From Pelodera strongyloides (lineage: Eukaryota; Nematoda; Chromadorea; Rhabditida; Rhabditidae): DNA of 64,000 nucleotides. Positions within the stretch are counted from its first letter, which is position 1. Each line of letters starts with the position of its first letter. The DNA is taken from NCBI GenBank assembly GCA_036852015.1, contig JAANDG010000024.1, forward strand, positions 124,001 to 188,000. Direction: 5' to 3'. The notes beneath the pieces are model-generated. The model had not been told where the DNA came from. It was given only the letters and a program-made list of their open reading frames with translations, and ran no database searches. Positions 46,801 through 59,900 of this stretch are shown here, one piece after another. A program made the position numbers and the translations under genes.

Positions 46801-49800
46801 TCGTCGGTCAGGACGTCAACGAGTTTATGCCATGCTTTCTGTGCACATTTGGCTTGGCTCTTCGCATTTAGCTGTACATCTGACCCTCGTTATATATCCG
46901 CTCTTTTATGTACGTTTTTTTTTAGATGTTTGCGATGGTCTCTTCAATTTGATGAACTGTGCAGAACTTCGTAGAAGAGCTGTGTGTTGGCCAGTGCAGA
47001 TGCTACTTCTCGCCATTTCTCCCGTAAGTTTTGGATATTGGGTGTATTTTTGAAGTTTTGAAGTAGTTCTAGTTCGTAACCTTTTAATTGTCACTTGTGT
47101 TTTTCTCCGACGATGAGTTCTAAGTCGAAGCTGTGAGTTGACTGAGACTCAGTCACTGAGTAAGACTAGCATTCATTCATACTTTTGTAGTGCTCACTGG
47201 AAGCGATAGCACATGCAGAAGCTGACACTGTAAACTTACCGACTATGGTTATTACGAAGGTAAGGGAATTTATATTCATGTTTTTCATTTTTTTTAAAGG
47301 TAAAAAAAGTTTTTTTTTGAAACCTTTATCGTTATTTCCTATTCCTGTATTAATTTCGTTGCGCGTTATTTTGACGATTATATTATTCTAGCAACAGCCA
47401 ATTGAACCGCTCGTGTTTTGCAGTATCATTGTTTATCCCTTCCTCATCAAATTTCTTATTAACTTATTTTCGTCCTCCTTACTGCGCATAACGAGTATTT
47501 TCCGTATTCAACTTTATGTCATTGTCATGCTGCTTTTCAGAGACAATTCGTAGACAGTGTTGTCTCAACAATTGCTGCCTACAACACAGGGCAGCGACCG
47601 ATCTGGAGCAGTCAACTTCAGTATGCCTGTCATGCGGGAGTGAATCTATGCAAGTGTGCCACTTACGTAAACCTCTCCGACTTCTTTGTGTTCAATGTTG
47701 TACAACAACTCATCGAACATGTCAAGGTGGGTGTTGGTCCATTGTCAATTTTAATATTTTGTGGAGTTTAGGAATTTTGAATTTGAATCCCAGGCATTCA
47801 ATTCGCCTTAGTTTTACTTGATATCCTCACTTTTATTGTTGCACTATTAGGTCATTTTTTATATTTATATAATTGATCTTCGTTTTGTGCTGGAGTGCTA
47901 GTTGCTAGTGAATGTAGTGGTAGTGAATATATTGTTCTTCAATTTTTCTTTACTGAACCATTGAACACTGCGTGTGAACTTGTTCTGTTTTGCGACGTTT
48001 TCACTTCCTAGTTACCTCCTTTTTGGCATTTTTTGTGTGGTTTTCCCAGGACATTCACAAACTTTCGTTATTTAATTAGGCTCCCAATTCGGGTTGGGTA
48101 ACAGAAAACCCACACAGAATAACGCAGGAAAGGATATTCCTGGGGACGTGGAACTGGTGTTTTCAACAGTAGGAAACATGAGGCGTACATCATGAAAGAA
48201 AAGGGTCCCCATCTTTTTACCGTCAATTTTTGTACATATGAGTGATTTGTGGAGAACTAAATAAATACATAAGACATGTAGTGCAGTTGTTTTGGCTGGA
48301 CCCGTTTTTGAGTTCCCCGTGATGGGTTTTTAGTGTAGCAACATTCCCTTTCATTTTGTCGTGTTATATTCACTGAAAGTTCGTGCATCAAGGAGTGTCG
48401 ATTGACAATTGTGGTAACCGCAAAAAAAGTTCAAGAAGTCTTGAAGTAACATATACTATACACATTCCATGTTTACCCTTCCTTTATTTCGCTCGTCATT
48501 TGCCGTCTTTCTTTTGTTTATACCTATTTGCGTTATCCATTCGGTTAATGTTTAGTGCATTGGATGTCAGTAGTTAATTGATGTTTAATTCTCGAAGCTT
48601 TTCCTCTGTCTGTGTTTGTGCCGAATTGCGCCTACGTACTTTTTCCGCGCATAATAGCGAGGTGAGCCGAAAGGGGGCGGCATAAGAAGGGTAACTGAAA
48701 GCGCAAGGAAGAAAACAGTGAAATAGTGCATGTTCTAGGAGAGTATCGATGATAAAGCACGGCGAGTGATGGATAGCAGGGGCGCCCCTAATAGGCCCTT
48801 GTATATAAACACCACACTTGGGGGCCAGCTCTAGCTCAGCCTCTTTCCTTTCTCATCTGATCAATTCAATGAGAGGTGTTGTTGGGTCTCTGGAAAAAGT
48901 TGTGCCACCGGAAGTATATTGTTTGGGGACGGGGGATTGGTTAATTAAGCACTCAGAAAGGGTTGAGTTTTGCGAAAGGGGCGTTATCCGCGTTATATAG
49001 AATTAAATGCACAAACGACGATGATCAAATAACAGACAAACTTATATAGAACGCAAAGACGTGACGGTGATAAAAGAAGCATTGAAGTCGCTATTGGTAA
49101 CTCGTAGCTTTGTTCCCCAGACGATTCACGATGTGGCGTCCCAGTTTAACCAGAGCGTCGTCAAGGAGTCTGTTACGCGCATCTGTATTGCTCGTTTCAA
49201 TGGTTGGAACTACTATATTATCATCGTGCTAGGTTACGAAATATATATATAACTACTTTATTCACACATACCATCATAATCAGGTACAATAAAGTACATG
49301 AAACATATGCGGAGGGTTCCTAGGGTCGTGCTTCTTCAATTATAAGCAAGGAATCTAACAGTAAGCCTACACTGGCTCCACTAGAGTAATCTTGTGTCTT
49401 GTGCGAAAAATGGCCTGGAGCGGGCTCGAACCCGCGTCACTTGTCTACTCGACCATATCCTGTTAACTTAAAGGGTCAGGCCCATTTCAAATGACCCCTA
49501 TTTTTGATGATTCCATCTGATTCTCCATGTTAATATAGTAGGATGCAATATTTTTCTAATTTTCAAGCTCAAAAATCACTCACTATTCAGCAATTTACCG
49601 TGGGCAGTCATACCCAACTATTTATCGCAGTTGGCACGCCCATTCGCGCTGAGTGGCCAATATCGCAATTGTCACGCCCAATAGAGCATATTGCCCAATT
49701 AGCGCGAAGGGGCGTGACAAATGCTAAATAGTTGGGTATGACTGGAAATGGTAAATTGCTGAATACTGCGTGAATTTTGCGCTTGAAAATTAGAAAAATA

Positions 49801-50223
49801 TCGTAACCTACTATATTTGACATAAAGATTCAGATGGAATCATCAAAAATAGGGGTCATTCGAAATGGGCCTGACCCTTTAATACCTGTTTTCCTTCAGG
49901 GTGTACTGCTCACTGGTGCTCGTCCTCGTGAAATCGAACGAAGTGTTCTCGTTGATTGCTTCGTGGCTCTATTTCGGCTGAAGTTTGACAATGACGTGTT
50001 CAGGTTGGAGAGATTTTTTTATATATAATCTTGCTCGTACGGCTCATGGAGATTCCCGTTTTATCCGTAAATACATGATTTGGTGGTCTAGAGTTAGAGT
50101 CTATGGGAGCAATGCTGACCTGTTGTACTGTGTATTGTGGCCTTTTCCAGAGTATGTCTCACCAGCAACCAACCCATTCTACAACTTGTCCTCGTCGAAG
50201 CATTGCACATCATTGCAGTCGAG
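43899..50223 (+). CDS. NF1: NF1 exons 1-12
   Basis: Exons: 43899-43941, 44056-44171, 44461-44607, 44813-44981, 45232-45337, 45614-45704, 45977-46064, 46926-47023, 47191-47259, 47541-47726, 49900-50003, 50151-50223. The ATG at 43899 (MSSNVTDWTADRLP) was chosen because its exon ends in phase 1 and joins cleanly to the exon carrying the conserved PVEW; this adds an N-terminal extension compared with human. Exon 7's acceptor (GACGGATCAG) has a poor pyrimidine tract and was picked because it alone keeps phase 0 in and phase 1 out, and gives WKEFVQCCPRYYG. The 2.2-kb intron 10 holds a TTAA MITE close to exon 11. Confidence 0.85.
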
Positions 50224-53200
50224 GTTTGCAGTTGCACTATATATATATATATATCTATATATATAATATATATATATATATATATCTATATATATATATC
50301 TTATTATAAAAAGAGTAACTGTAGCCTAATTTGCATACCGATGCGCGTGACGGAAATGCAAATTTCGTGTTCGGGTATAAAAAGAGTGTCGCAGCTCAAT
50401 ATCGAAGTATGCATATGCAATTGTTTCCTATTATGTGAATTTCTTATGATACGTTTGTAGCTTTGCATATAAGTATGCCCATGCTAAACCAATCATATTT
50501 CCATGTAAGTCGCCGCAGGCGGCGTGAGCCGACTGGTATATATATATACCAGTCGCCAGGCGCGCTATCGCGCGCCTGGCGCCTGGTGCTCGGGTCGTCG
50601 CGGCCTTCGGCCGCTCCGACCCTCGCTTCAATTTGTGCTCGTCGTCGCGGCCTTCGGCCGCTCCTCCTCGCACTCGGTGGGCGGCCTTCGGCCGCCCACT
50701 GCTTATACCCTTGCTCCGATCCCGGTTTACCACCCCCCCCCCTTCCTTTATTGTTATTTTGGCCCGGTTCTTTGCAGTGCTGCCTTCCCTATCTGATCCA
50801 ATTCCGATTTATTCCGCAAAGTCACTAAGAAAGTTCGCGACGTGCCAGTGAATAAACCCTATAGTTACTTTAGCCGGATTTGTCGCGGTCGCTTTTCTGG
50901 CTGATCCGATTCCAATTTATTCCGCAACATCAATAAGAAAGTTCGGAGCGTGCCGGACATTATAGTAGTTGCTTTGACAGATTCACCGCGGTCCCCTTCC
51001 CCGGCTGCTTTTATTCCGCAAAGTCACTAAGAAAGTTCGCAACGTGCCAGTGAACAAACCCTATAGTTACTTTAGCCGGATTCGTCGCGGTCCCTTTTCT
51101 GGCTGATCCGATTCCGATTTACCCCGCAATATCACTAAGGAAGTTCGGAGCGTGCCGGCGAATAGACCCTATAGTTGCTTTGGACGGATTCATCGCGGTC
51201 CCCTCCCTCGGCTGCATTCACCGCGGTCCTTCCCGGCTGCTTTATCCCGCAAAGTCACTAAGAAAGTTCGCAACGTTCCAGTGAATAAACCCTATAGTTA
51301 CTTTAGCCGGATTCATCGCGGTCCCTTTTCTGGCTGATCCGATTCCGATTTATCCCGCAATATCAATAAGAAAGTTCGGAGCGTGCCGGTGAATAAACAC
51401 TATGGTTGCGTTTGCCCGATTCATCGCGCTGCCCCTCCCCGGCTGCTTTTATCCCGCAACGTCACTAAGAAAGTTCGGAACGTGCAGGTGATTAGACGGC
51501 GTTCCCGCGGTCCCCTTCCCCAACTGATCCGATTCCGATTTATCCCGCAACATCACTAAGAAAGTTCGGAACGTGCCGGTGAATAAACCCTATAGTTGCG
51601 TTTTTGCCCGATTCATCGCGCCCCCCCCGGCTGCTTTTTATCCCGCAACGTCACTAAGAAAGTTCGGAACGTGCCGGTGAATAAACCCAATAGTTGCGTT
51701 GGCCGATTTGTCGCGGTCCCCTTCCGCGGCTGCTTTTATTCCGCAACTTCACTAAGAAAGTTCGGAACGTGCCGGTGAATAAACCCTATAGTTGCTTTGG
51801 CCGAATTCGTCGTGGTCCTTTTTCATGGCTGATCCGATTCCGATTTATCCCGCAACATCACTAAGAAAGTTCGGAGCGTGCTGGCGAATGGACCCTGTAG
51901 TTGCGTTGGCCGATTTGTCGCGGTCCCCTTCCGCGGCTGCTTTTATTCCGCAACTTCACTAAGAAAGTTCGGAACGTGCCGGTGAATAAACCCTATAGTT
52001 GCTTTGGCCGAATTCGTCGTGGTCCTTTTTCATGGCTGATCCGATTCCGATTTATCCCGCAACATCACTAAGAAAGTTCGGAGCGTGCTGGCGAGTGGAC
52101 CCTGTAGTTGCGTTGGCCGATTTGTCGCGGTCCCGGTCCCCTTTCTCGGCTTCTTTTATCCCGCAACGTCACAAAGAAAGTTCGGAACGTGCATATTAGA
52201 CGGATTCGTTGCGGTCCCCTTCCCCGACTGATCCGATTCCGATTTATCTCGCAACGTCACTCAGAAAGTTCGGAGCGTGCCGGCGAATAGACCCTATAAT
52301 TGCGTTGGCCGATTTGTCGCGGTCCCCTTTCTCGGCTTCTTTTGTCCCGCAACGTCACTAAGAAAGTTCGGAACGTGCCGGTGAATAAACCCTATAGTTA
52401 CTTTAGCCGGATTCACCGCTGTCCCCTTCCCCGGCTGCTTTTATTCCGCAAATTCACTAAGAAAGTTCGCCACGTGCCGGTGAATGAACCCTATAGTTGC
52501 TTTGGCCGGATTGTCGCGGTCCCTTTTCTGGCTGATCCGATTCAGATTTATCCCGCAACATCAATAAGAAATTTCGGAACGTGCCGGTGAATAAACTCTA
52601 TAGTTGCGTTTGCCCGATTTGTCGCGGTCCCCTTCCTCGGCTGCTTTTATCCCGCAACGTCACTAAGAAAGTTCGGAACGTGCCGGTGAATAAACTCTAT
52701 AGTTGCGTTTGCCCGATTTGTCGCGGTCCCCTTCCCCGGCTGCTTTTATCCCGCAACGTCACTAAGAAAGTTCGGAACCTGCCAGAGAATAAACTCTATA
52801 GTTGCGTTTGCGCGATTTGTCGCGGTCCCCTTCCCCGGCTGCTTTTATCCCGCATCGTCACTAAGAAAGTTCGGAACCTGCCGGAGAATAAACTCTATAG
52901 TTGCGTTTGCGCGATTTGTCGCGGTCCCCTTCCCCGGCTGCTTTTATCCCGCATCGTCACTAAGAAAGTTCGGAACCTGCCGGAGAATAAACTCTATAGT
53001 TGCGTTTGCGCGATTTGTCGCGGTCCCTTTCCCCGGCTGCTTTTATCCCGCAACGTCACTAAGAAAGTTCGCAACGTTCCGGTGAATAAACCCTAAAGTT
53101 GCGTTGGCCGATTTGTCGCGGTCCCCTTCCCCGGCTGCTTTTATCCCGCAACGTCACTAAGAAAGTTCGGAACGTGCCGGTAAATAAACCCTATTTGTTG

Positions 53201-56200
53201 CTTTGGTCCGATTCGTCGCGGTCCCTTTTCTGGCTGCTCCGATTCCGATTTGCCCGCAACATCAATGAGAAAGTTCGGAACGTGTCGGGGAATAAACCCT
53301 ATATTTGCTTTGGCCCGATTCATCGCGGTCCCCTTCCGCGGCTGCTCCGATTGCTCCGATTCCGATTTATCCGCAACGTCACTAAGAAAGTTGGTGAACA
53401 ATGTAAGAAAGTTCTTAATGTAAAGGTCAATAAATCCCTATGACTTTGGCGCAAGTCGAAGCTGAGTTCGCCCGCTCCTCCTCGCTCTCCCCGTAGCCAG
53501 ATCCAGGGAGCTACAGAAGTACCATTTATCATGCCTGTCTACCTTGACGCGAGTGGTCACCTAGCTGATCCGCTTCTGCCATGAAAATATGGTTTTGATA
53601 GGAAGTTACTGTATAGCCATATCTCATTAATTGCTCTGGAACATCGCAGGCCATAAAAGTCTACACTCTTTCATTTACAGATGTTCTTTTCTTATTTCCT
53701 CTCGGTGTCTGCACATGATGATAAATCGTACAACTTTTGTATGGGAGTGTTAGAATAGCTTATTTTTTAAGGAAATATAATTAAGCCGCTATGAAAACGA
53801 AAATAATAAGTCAATATGTTGCTGACTAATGTGTATGTTCATTTTCTTTCTAAATACGCGCACTTCAAAAATGGCAACTTCCGCGTGGTACTTGGTAACT
53901 TCCACGTAGATAAGATTATGCTAAATGTTAAAAATAATCGGAGCCTAAGCTTAATTCTGAAATTATATCCATTTTTTTCTCTCGTCTCTCTCTTCCTCCT
54001 CTCTTTCTCTAAATCTCTCTAAAAAGTGCACTCTCTCGCGCTGTGTTCGCCTCTTTCCTCTCGGTGTCCAGCACATGGTAAACAATCGTACAACTTTTGT
54101 ATGGGCGGGTGAAATAGCTTACTAAGGAAATATAATTAAGACGCTATGAAAACGATAATTATAAGTCAGTATGTTACTGACTACTGCGTTTGTTCATTTT
54201 CTTCCAACACACACGAACTTCAAAACTCGACTTTGCCGTGGAGTTTTTTCTATCGCTTTCCACGTGGTAACTTCCACTTAGATAAGATTATGCTAAATGT
54301 TAAAAGTAATTAGAGGCTAAGCTTAATTTTGAAATTATGTCCATTTTTTCTCTCGGCTCTCTTTCTCCTCTCTTTCTCTGAATCTCTCCAAAAAGCGCAC
54401 TCTTTCGCGCTCTGTTCGCCTCGTCTCTCTCGTCGAACTCGATCGATATTTTTCCCTTTTCCCAAAGTTCGACAATGTTGCCATGTTTTAAGCTGTAGCT
54501 CACGACTGCGGCGGAATACAGGGAAACTAATGGTACTTCTCGCTGGTAGTTTATCACGGGGAAGGTGGTGGGGTGGTTATTGAGGGCCGGCGCGCGCTTT
54601 GATTTTTAGGTGTCCCCATGCATTAACTTTGAATTATCGATTTTAATTAGTTATCGATCGATTTTCCATGATGTAAATCTTGATCAATCTATTGTGCCAC
54701 CATTCTGGTACATTGAGTCCGGTCCCATTCTGCACACTTTCTTAGTTGAGGAACGTTCCGATTTATTCCGCAAAGTCACTAAGAAAGTTCGCGACGTGCC
54801 AGTGAATAAACCCTATAGTTACTTTAGCCGGATTTGTCGCGGTCCCTTTTCTGGCTGATCCGATTCCAATTTATTCCGCAACATCAATAAGAAAGTTCGG
54901 AGCGTGCCGGACATTATAGTAGTTGCTTTGACAGATTCACCGCGGTCCCCTTCCCCGGCTGCTTTTATTCCGCAAAGTCACTAAGAAAGTTCGCAACGTG
55001 CCAGTGAACAAACCCTATAGTTACTTTAGCCGGATTCGTCGCGGTCCCTTTTCTGGCTGATCCGATTCCGATTTACCCCGCAATATCACTAAGGAAGTTC
55101 GGAGCGTGCCGGCGAATAGACCCTACAGTTGCTTTGGACGGATTCATCGCGGTCCTCTTCCTCGGCTGCATTCACCGCGGTCCCCTTCCCCGGCTGCTTT
55201 TATTCCGCAAAGTCACTAAGAAAGTTCGCAACGTTCCAGTGAATAAACCCTATAGTTACTTTAGCCGGATTCATCGCGGTCCCTTTTCTGGCTGATCCGA
55301 TTCCGATTTATCCCGCAATATCAATAAGAAAGTTCGGAGCGTGCCGGTGAATAAACACTATGGTTGCGTTTGCCCGATTCATCGCGCTGCCCCTCCCCGG
55401 CTGCTTTTATCCCGCAACGTCACTAAGAAAGTTCGGAACGTGCAGATTAGACGGATTCGTCGCGGTCCCCTTCCCCAACTGATCCGATTCCGATTTATCC
55501 CGCAACATCACTAAAAAAGTTCGGAACGTGCCGGTGAATAAACCCTATGGTTGCGTTTGCCCGATTCATCGCGCTGCCCCTCCCGGCTGCTTTTATCCCG
55601 CAACGTCACTAAGAAAGTTCGGAACGTGCCGGTGAATAAACCCAATAGTTGCGTTGGCCGATTTGTCGCGGTCCCCTTCCGCGGCTGCTTTTATTCCGCA
55701 ACTTCACTAAGAAAGTTCGGAACGTGCCGGTGAATAAACCCTATAGTTGCTTTGGCCGAATTCGTCGTGGTCCTTTTTCATGGCTGATCCGATTCCGATT
55801 TATCCCGCAACATCACTAAGAAAGTTCGGAGCGTGCTGGCGAATGGACCCTGTAGTTGCGTTGGCCGATTTGTCGCGGTCCCCTTCCGCGGCTGCTTTTA
55901 TTCCGCAACTTCACTAAGAAAGTTCGGAACGTGCCGGTGAATAAACCCTATAGTTGCTTTGGCCGAATTCGTCGTGGTCCTTTTTCATGGCTGATCCGAT
56001 TCCGATTTATCCGCAACTCACTAAGAAAGTTCGGAGCGTGCTGGCGAGTGGACCCTGTAGTTGCTTGGCCGATTTGTCGCGGTCCCTGTCCCCCTCGGCT
56101 TCTTTTATCCCGCAACGTCACAAAGAAAGTTCGGAACGTGCATATTAGACGGATTCGTCGCGGTCCCCTTCCCGACTGATCCGATTCCGATTTATCTCGC

Positions 56201-56892
56201 AACGTCACTCAGAAAGTTCGGAGCGTGCCGGCGAATAGACCCTATAGTTGCGTTGGCCGATTTGTCGCGGTCCCCTTTCCGGCTTCTTTTCCCGCAACGT
56301 CACTAAGAAAGTTCGGAACGTGCCGGTGGATAAACCCTATAGTTACTTTAGCCGGATTCACCGCTGTCCCCTTCCCCGGCTGCTTTTATCCGCAAATTCA
56401 CTAAGAAAGTTCGCCACGTGCCGGTGAATGAAACCCTATAGTTGCTTTGGCCGGATTGTCGCGGTCCCTTTTCTGGCTGCTCCGATTCAGATTTATCCCG
56501 CAACATCAATAAGAAAGTTCGGAACGTGCCGGTGAATAAACTCTATAGTTGCGTTTGCCCGATTTGTCGCGGTCCCCTTCCTCGGCTGCTTTTATCCCGC
56601 AACGTCACTAAGAAAGTTCGGAACGTGCCGGTGAATAAACTCTATAGTTGCGTTTGCCCGATTTGTCGCGGTCCCTTTCCCCGGCTGCTTTTATCCCGCA
56701 ACGTCACTAAGAAAGTTCGGAACGTGCCGGTGAATAAACTCTATAGTTGCGTTTGCCGATTTGTCGCGGTCCCCTTCCCGGCTGCTTTTATCCCGCAACG
56801 TCACTAAGAAAGTTCGGAACTGCTGGTGAATAAACTCTATGGTTGCGTTTGCGCGATTTGTCGCGGTCCCCCCCGGCTGCTTTTATCCCGCA

Positions 56893-56935
<43 letters not shown>

Positions 56936-59900
56936 CCCCACCCCCCCCCCCTCATTCTATAGTTTCGTTTGATTTGTCGCGGTCCCTTCCCTTCTTTTAT
57001 CCCGCAACGTCACTAAGAAAGTTCGCAACGTTCCGGTGAATAAACCCTAAAGTTGCGTTGGCCGATTTGTCGCGGTCCCCTTCCCCGGCTGCTTTTATCC
57101 CGCAACGTCACTAAGAAAGTTCGGAACGTGCCGGTAATAAACCCTATTTGTTGCTTTGGTCCGATTCGTCGCGGTCCCTTTTCTGGCTGCTCCGATTCCG
57201 ATTTGCCCGCAACATCAATGAGAAAGTTCGGAACGTGTCGGGGAATAAACCCTATATTTGCTTTGGCCCGATTCATCGCGGTCCCCTTCCGCGGCTGCTC
57301 CGATTGCTCCGATTCCGATTTATCCGCAACGTCACTAAGAAAGTTGGTGAACAATGTAAGAAAGTTCTTAATGTAAAGGTCAATAAATCCCTATGACTTT
57401 GGCGCAAGTCGAAGCTGAGTTCGCCCGCTCCTCCTCGCTCTCCCCGTAGCCAGATCCAGGGAGCTACAGAAGTACCATTTATCATGCCTGTCTACCTTGA
57501 CGCGAGTGGTCACCTAGCTGATCCGCTTCTGCCATGAAAATATGGTTTTGATAGGAAGTTACTGTATAGCCATATCTCATTAATTGCTCTGGAACATCGC
57601 AGGCCATAAAAGTCTACACTCTTTCATTTACAGATGTTCTTTTCTTATTTCCTCTCGGTGTCTGCACATGATGATAAATCGTACAACTTTTGTATGGGAG
57701 TGTTAGAATAGCTTATTTTTTAAGGAAATATAATTAAGCCGCTATGAAAACGAAAATAATAAGTCAATATGTTGCTGACTAATGTGTATGTTCATTTTCT
57801 TTCTAAATACGCGCACTTCAAAAATGGCAACTTCCGCGTGGTACTTGGTAACTTCCACGTAGATAAGATTATGCTAAATGTTAAAAATAATCGGAGCCTA
57901 AGCTTAATTCTGAAATTATATCCTTTTTTTCTCTCGTTCTCTCCTTCCTCCTCTCTTTCTCTAAATCTCTCTAAAAAGTGCACTCTCTCGCGCTGTGTTC
58001 GCCTCTTTCCTCTCGGTGTCCAGCACATGGTAAACAATCGTACAACTTTTGTATGGGCGGGTGAAATAGCTTACTAAGGAAATATAATTAAGACGCTATG
58101 AAAACGATAATTATAGGTCAGTATGTTACTGACTACTGCGTTTGTTCATTTTCTTCCAACACACGCGAACTTCAAAACTCGACTTTGCCGTGGAGTTTTT
58201 TCTATGGCTTTCCACGTGGTAACTTCCACTTAGATAAGATTATGCTAAATGTTAAAAGTAATTAGAGGCTAAGCTTAATTTTGAAATTATGTCCATTTTT
58301 TCTCTCGGCTCTCTCTTTCTCCTCTCTTTCTCTGAATCTCTCCAAAAAGCGCACTCTTTCGCGCTCTGTTCGCCTCGTCTCTCTCGTCGAACTCGATCGA
58401 TATTTTTCCCTTTTCCCAAAGTTCGACAATGTTGTCATGTTTTAAGCTGTAGCTCACGACTGCGGCGGAATACAGGGAAACTAATGGTACTTCTCGCTGG
58501 TAGTTTATCACGGGGAAGGTGGTGGGGTGGTTATTGAGGGCCGGCGCGCGCTTTGATTTTTAGGTGTCCCCATGCATTAACTTTGAATTATCGATTTTAA
58601 TTAGTTATCGATCGATTTTCCATGATGTAAATCTTGATCAATCTATTGTGCCACCATTCTGGTACATTGAGTCCGGTCCCATTCTGCACACTTTCTTAGT
58701 TGAGGAACGGGCACGGCGCAAAGTGGACAGACACGATTTTCCTTACTCGTTTATATAATAGTAGATAATTATATGTGGTGTCTACAGTTCATTACTAGAG
58801 TTCTGTAATCCTTACCCTTTCTTTATTCGCATTTCTTTGAGACCTGGTAGTGGTAGGTCACTTAAGATTCTGCTATAGTTGGATGTTTCACCGAACTGTT
58901 TTTTTTTGGGATTGTGCGTGGAGGGGGTTCGATTCCTCGAGCTAGATTTTATGAAATGTTTCTACTATTAGCTTTCGCCACATTCTTTCGTTACCGGTTT
59001 ACTTGATTTTTGTAAACATGTTCATTTTCTAGACACATCCGCGTATGCATTGGTGGCCTAAGATTGATATGGTTATGTCGCGGTCTGATCAATTGAGAAC
59101 GCTGTTGATGCAGGTGAGTAAATTTGAAATTAAATCATTGGTATTTAGAGTGTATTGAGCGTCTGTTTTTACAACATTCTTTCTAACACTAGACGCTGTA
59201 TTTGGTGCTGTAGGTGGGTGATTTTGATATAGATATTAGATACCTTTAGATAGACAGTGAACAGAGACATAGACAAACAGTAAAAGTAAAACCACGGTAA
59301 TACAGAACGGATAGGACAAAGAACCTAGTCCTGACAATAGCTCCTACGTGATCCTTTGATAGAATATAATAATTGACCAATATTGCATAATTTCAGGTGT
59401 TGGAGAAGGTTGTGGAGCAGGATCCCGTGCCCTCAGGACATCTTCCTCTTTCCGTGTCAAGGGTTGGTCAGAGTGAGGTGCGCGCAGGCCAACCAATCAA
59501 TTTCAATCGATAAAAGATCGATTTTCATATAATCGTGTTCTGTCTGTCCATTCTTATATAACATTCCACTTGTGTGTCCTATACACATAAAATAGGTATA
59601 GTCTGTCCTGTCAACGTATTTCTTTATAGGAATACCATTAGCATTAGTTTAGATAAATCTAGACGGTCCCGGGTGCACTGAGTGTCTGTAACAACATGCA
59701 ACTATTCACCTCACAATCACTTTTCTGTTCCTGTAATGCAATTCCGCACCCACCTTTCAATTGAGAAGTCACTCTCTTTGTTATGCAGAAATGTGACAGG
59801 TTTTGCATGCAAATTCCGTAACGCGATCTTGCACCTAGAGCTCCTAGGAAGTACCCGCGCAGGCATGATCTGTAGTTCCTTTATCACCTTTCAACTAAGA

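Larger units (their letters stand above)
50224..59032 (+). other. NF1 intron 12 (8.8 kb), filled with repeats
   Basis: Exon 12 ends VEALHIIAVE|GTTTGC and exon 13 starts after TTCATTTTCTAG. In between lie an AT microsatellite, a TATA-motif repeat, GC-rich hairpins and two tandem 3,954-bp segments. Only about 320 bases at the right end (58710-59032) look unique. All other NF1 introns seen here are from tens of bases to about 2.2 kb. Confidence 0.85.

Noticed and set aside
52581..53096. 171-residue open frame of repeated peptide (VPVNKLYSCVCPICRGP type)
   Set aside because: It is translation of 99-bp satellite units; neighbouring units of 98 and 108 bp break the frame and the region is an NF1 intron.
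56839..57039. Proline-rich frame
   Set aside because: Translation of a poly-C tract that may be a sequencing artefact.
50802..57400. CRISPR-like regular repeats
   Set aside because: Units are contiguous satellite without unique spacers, in an animal gene intron; no cas genes.
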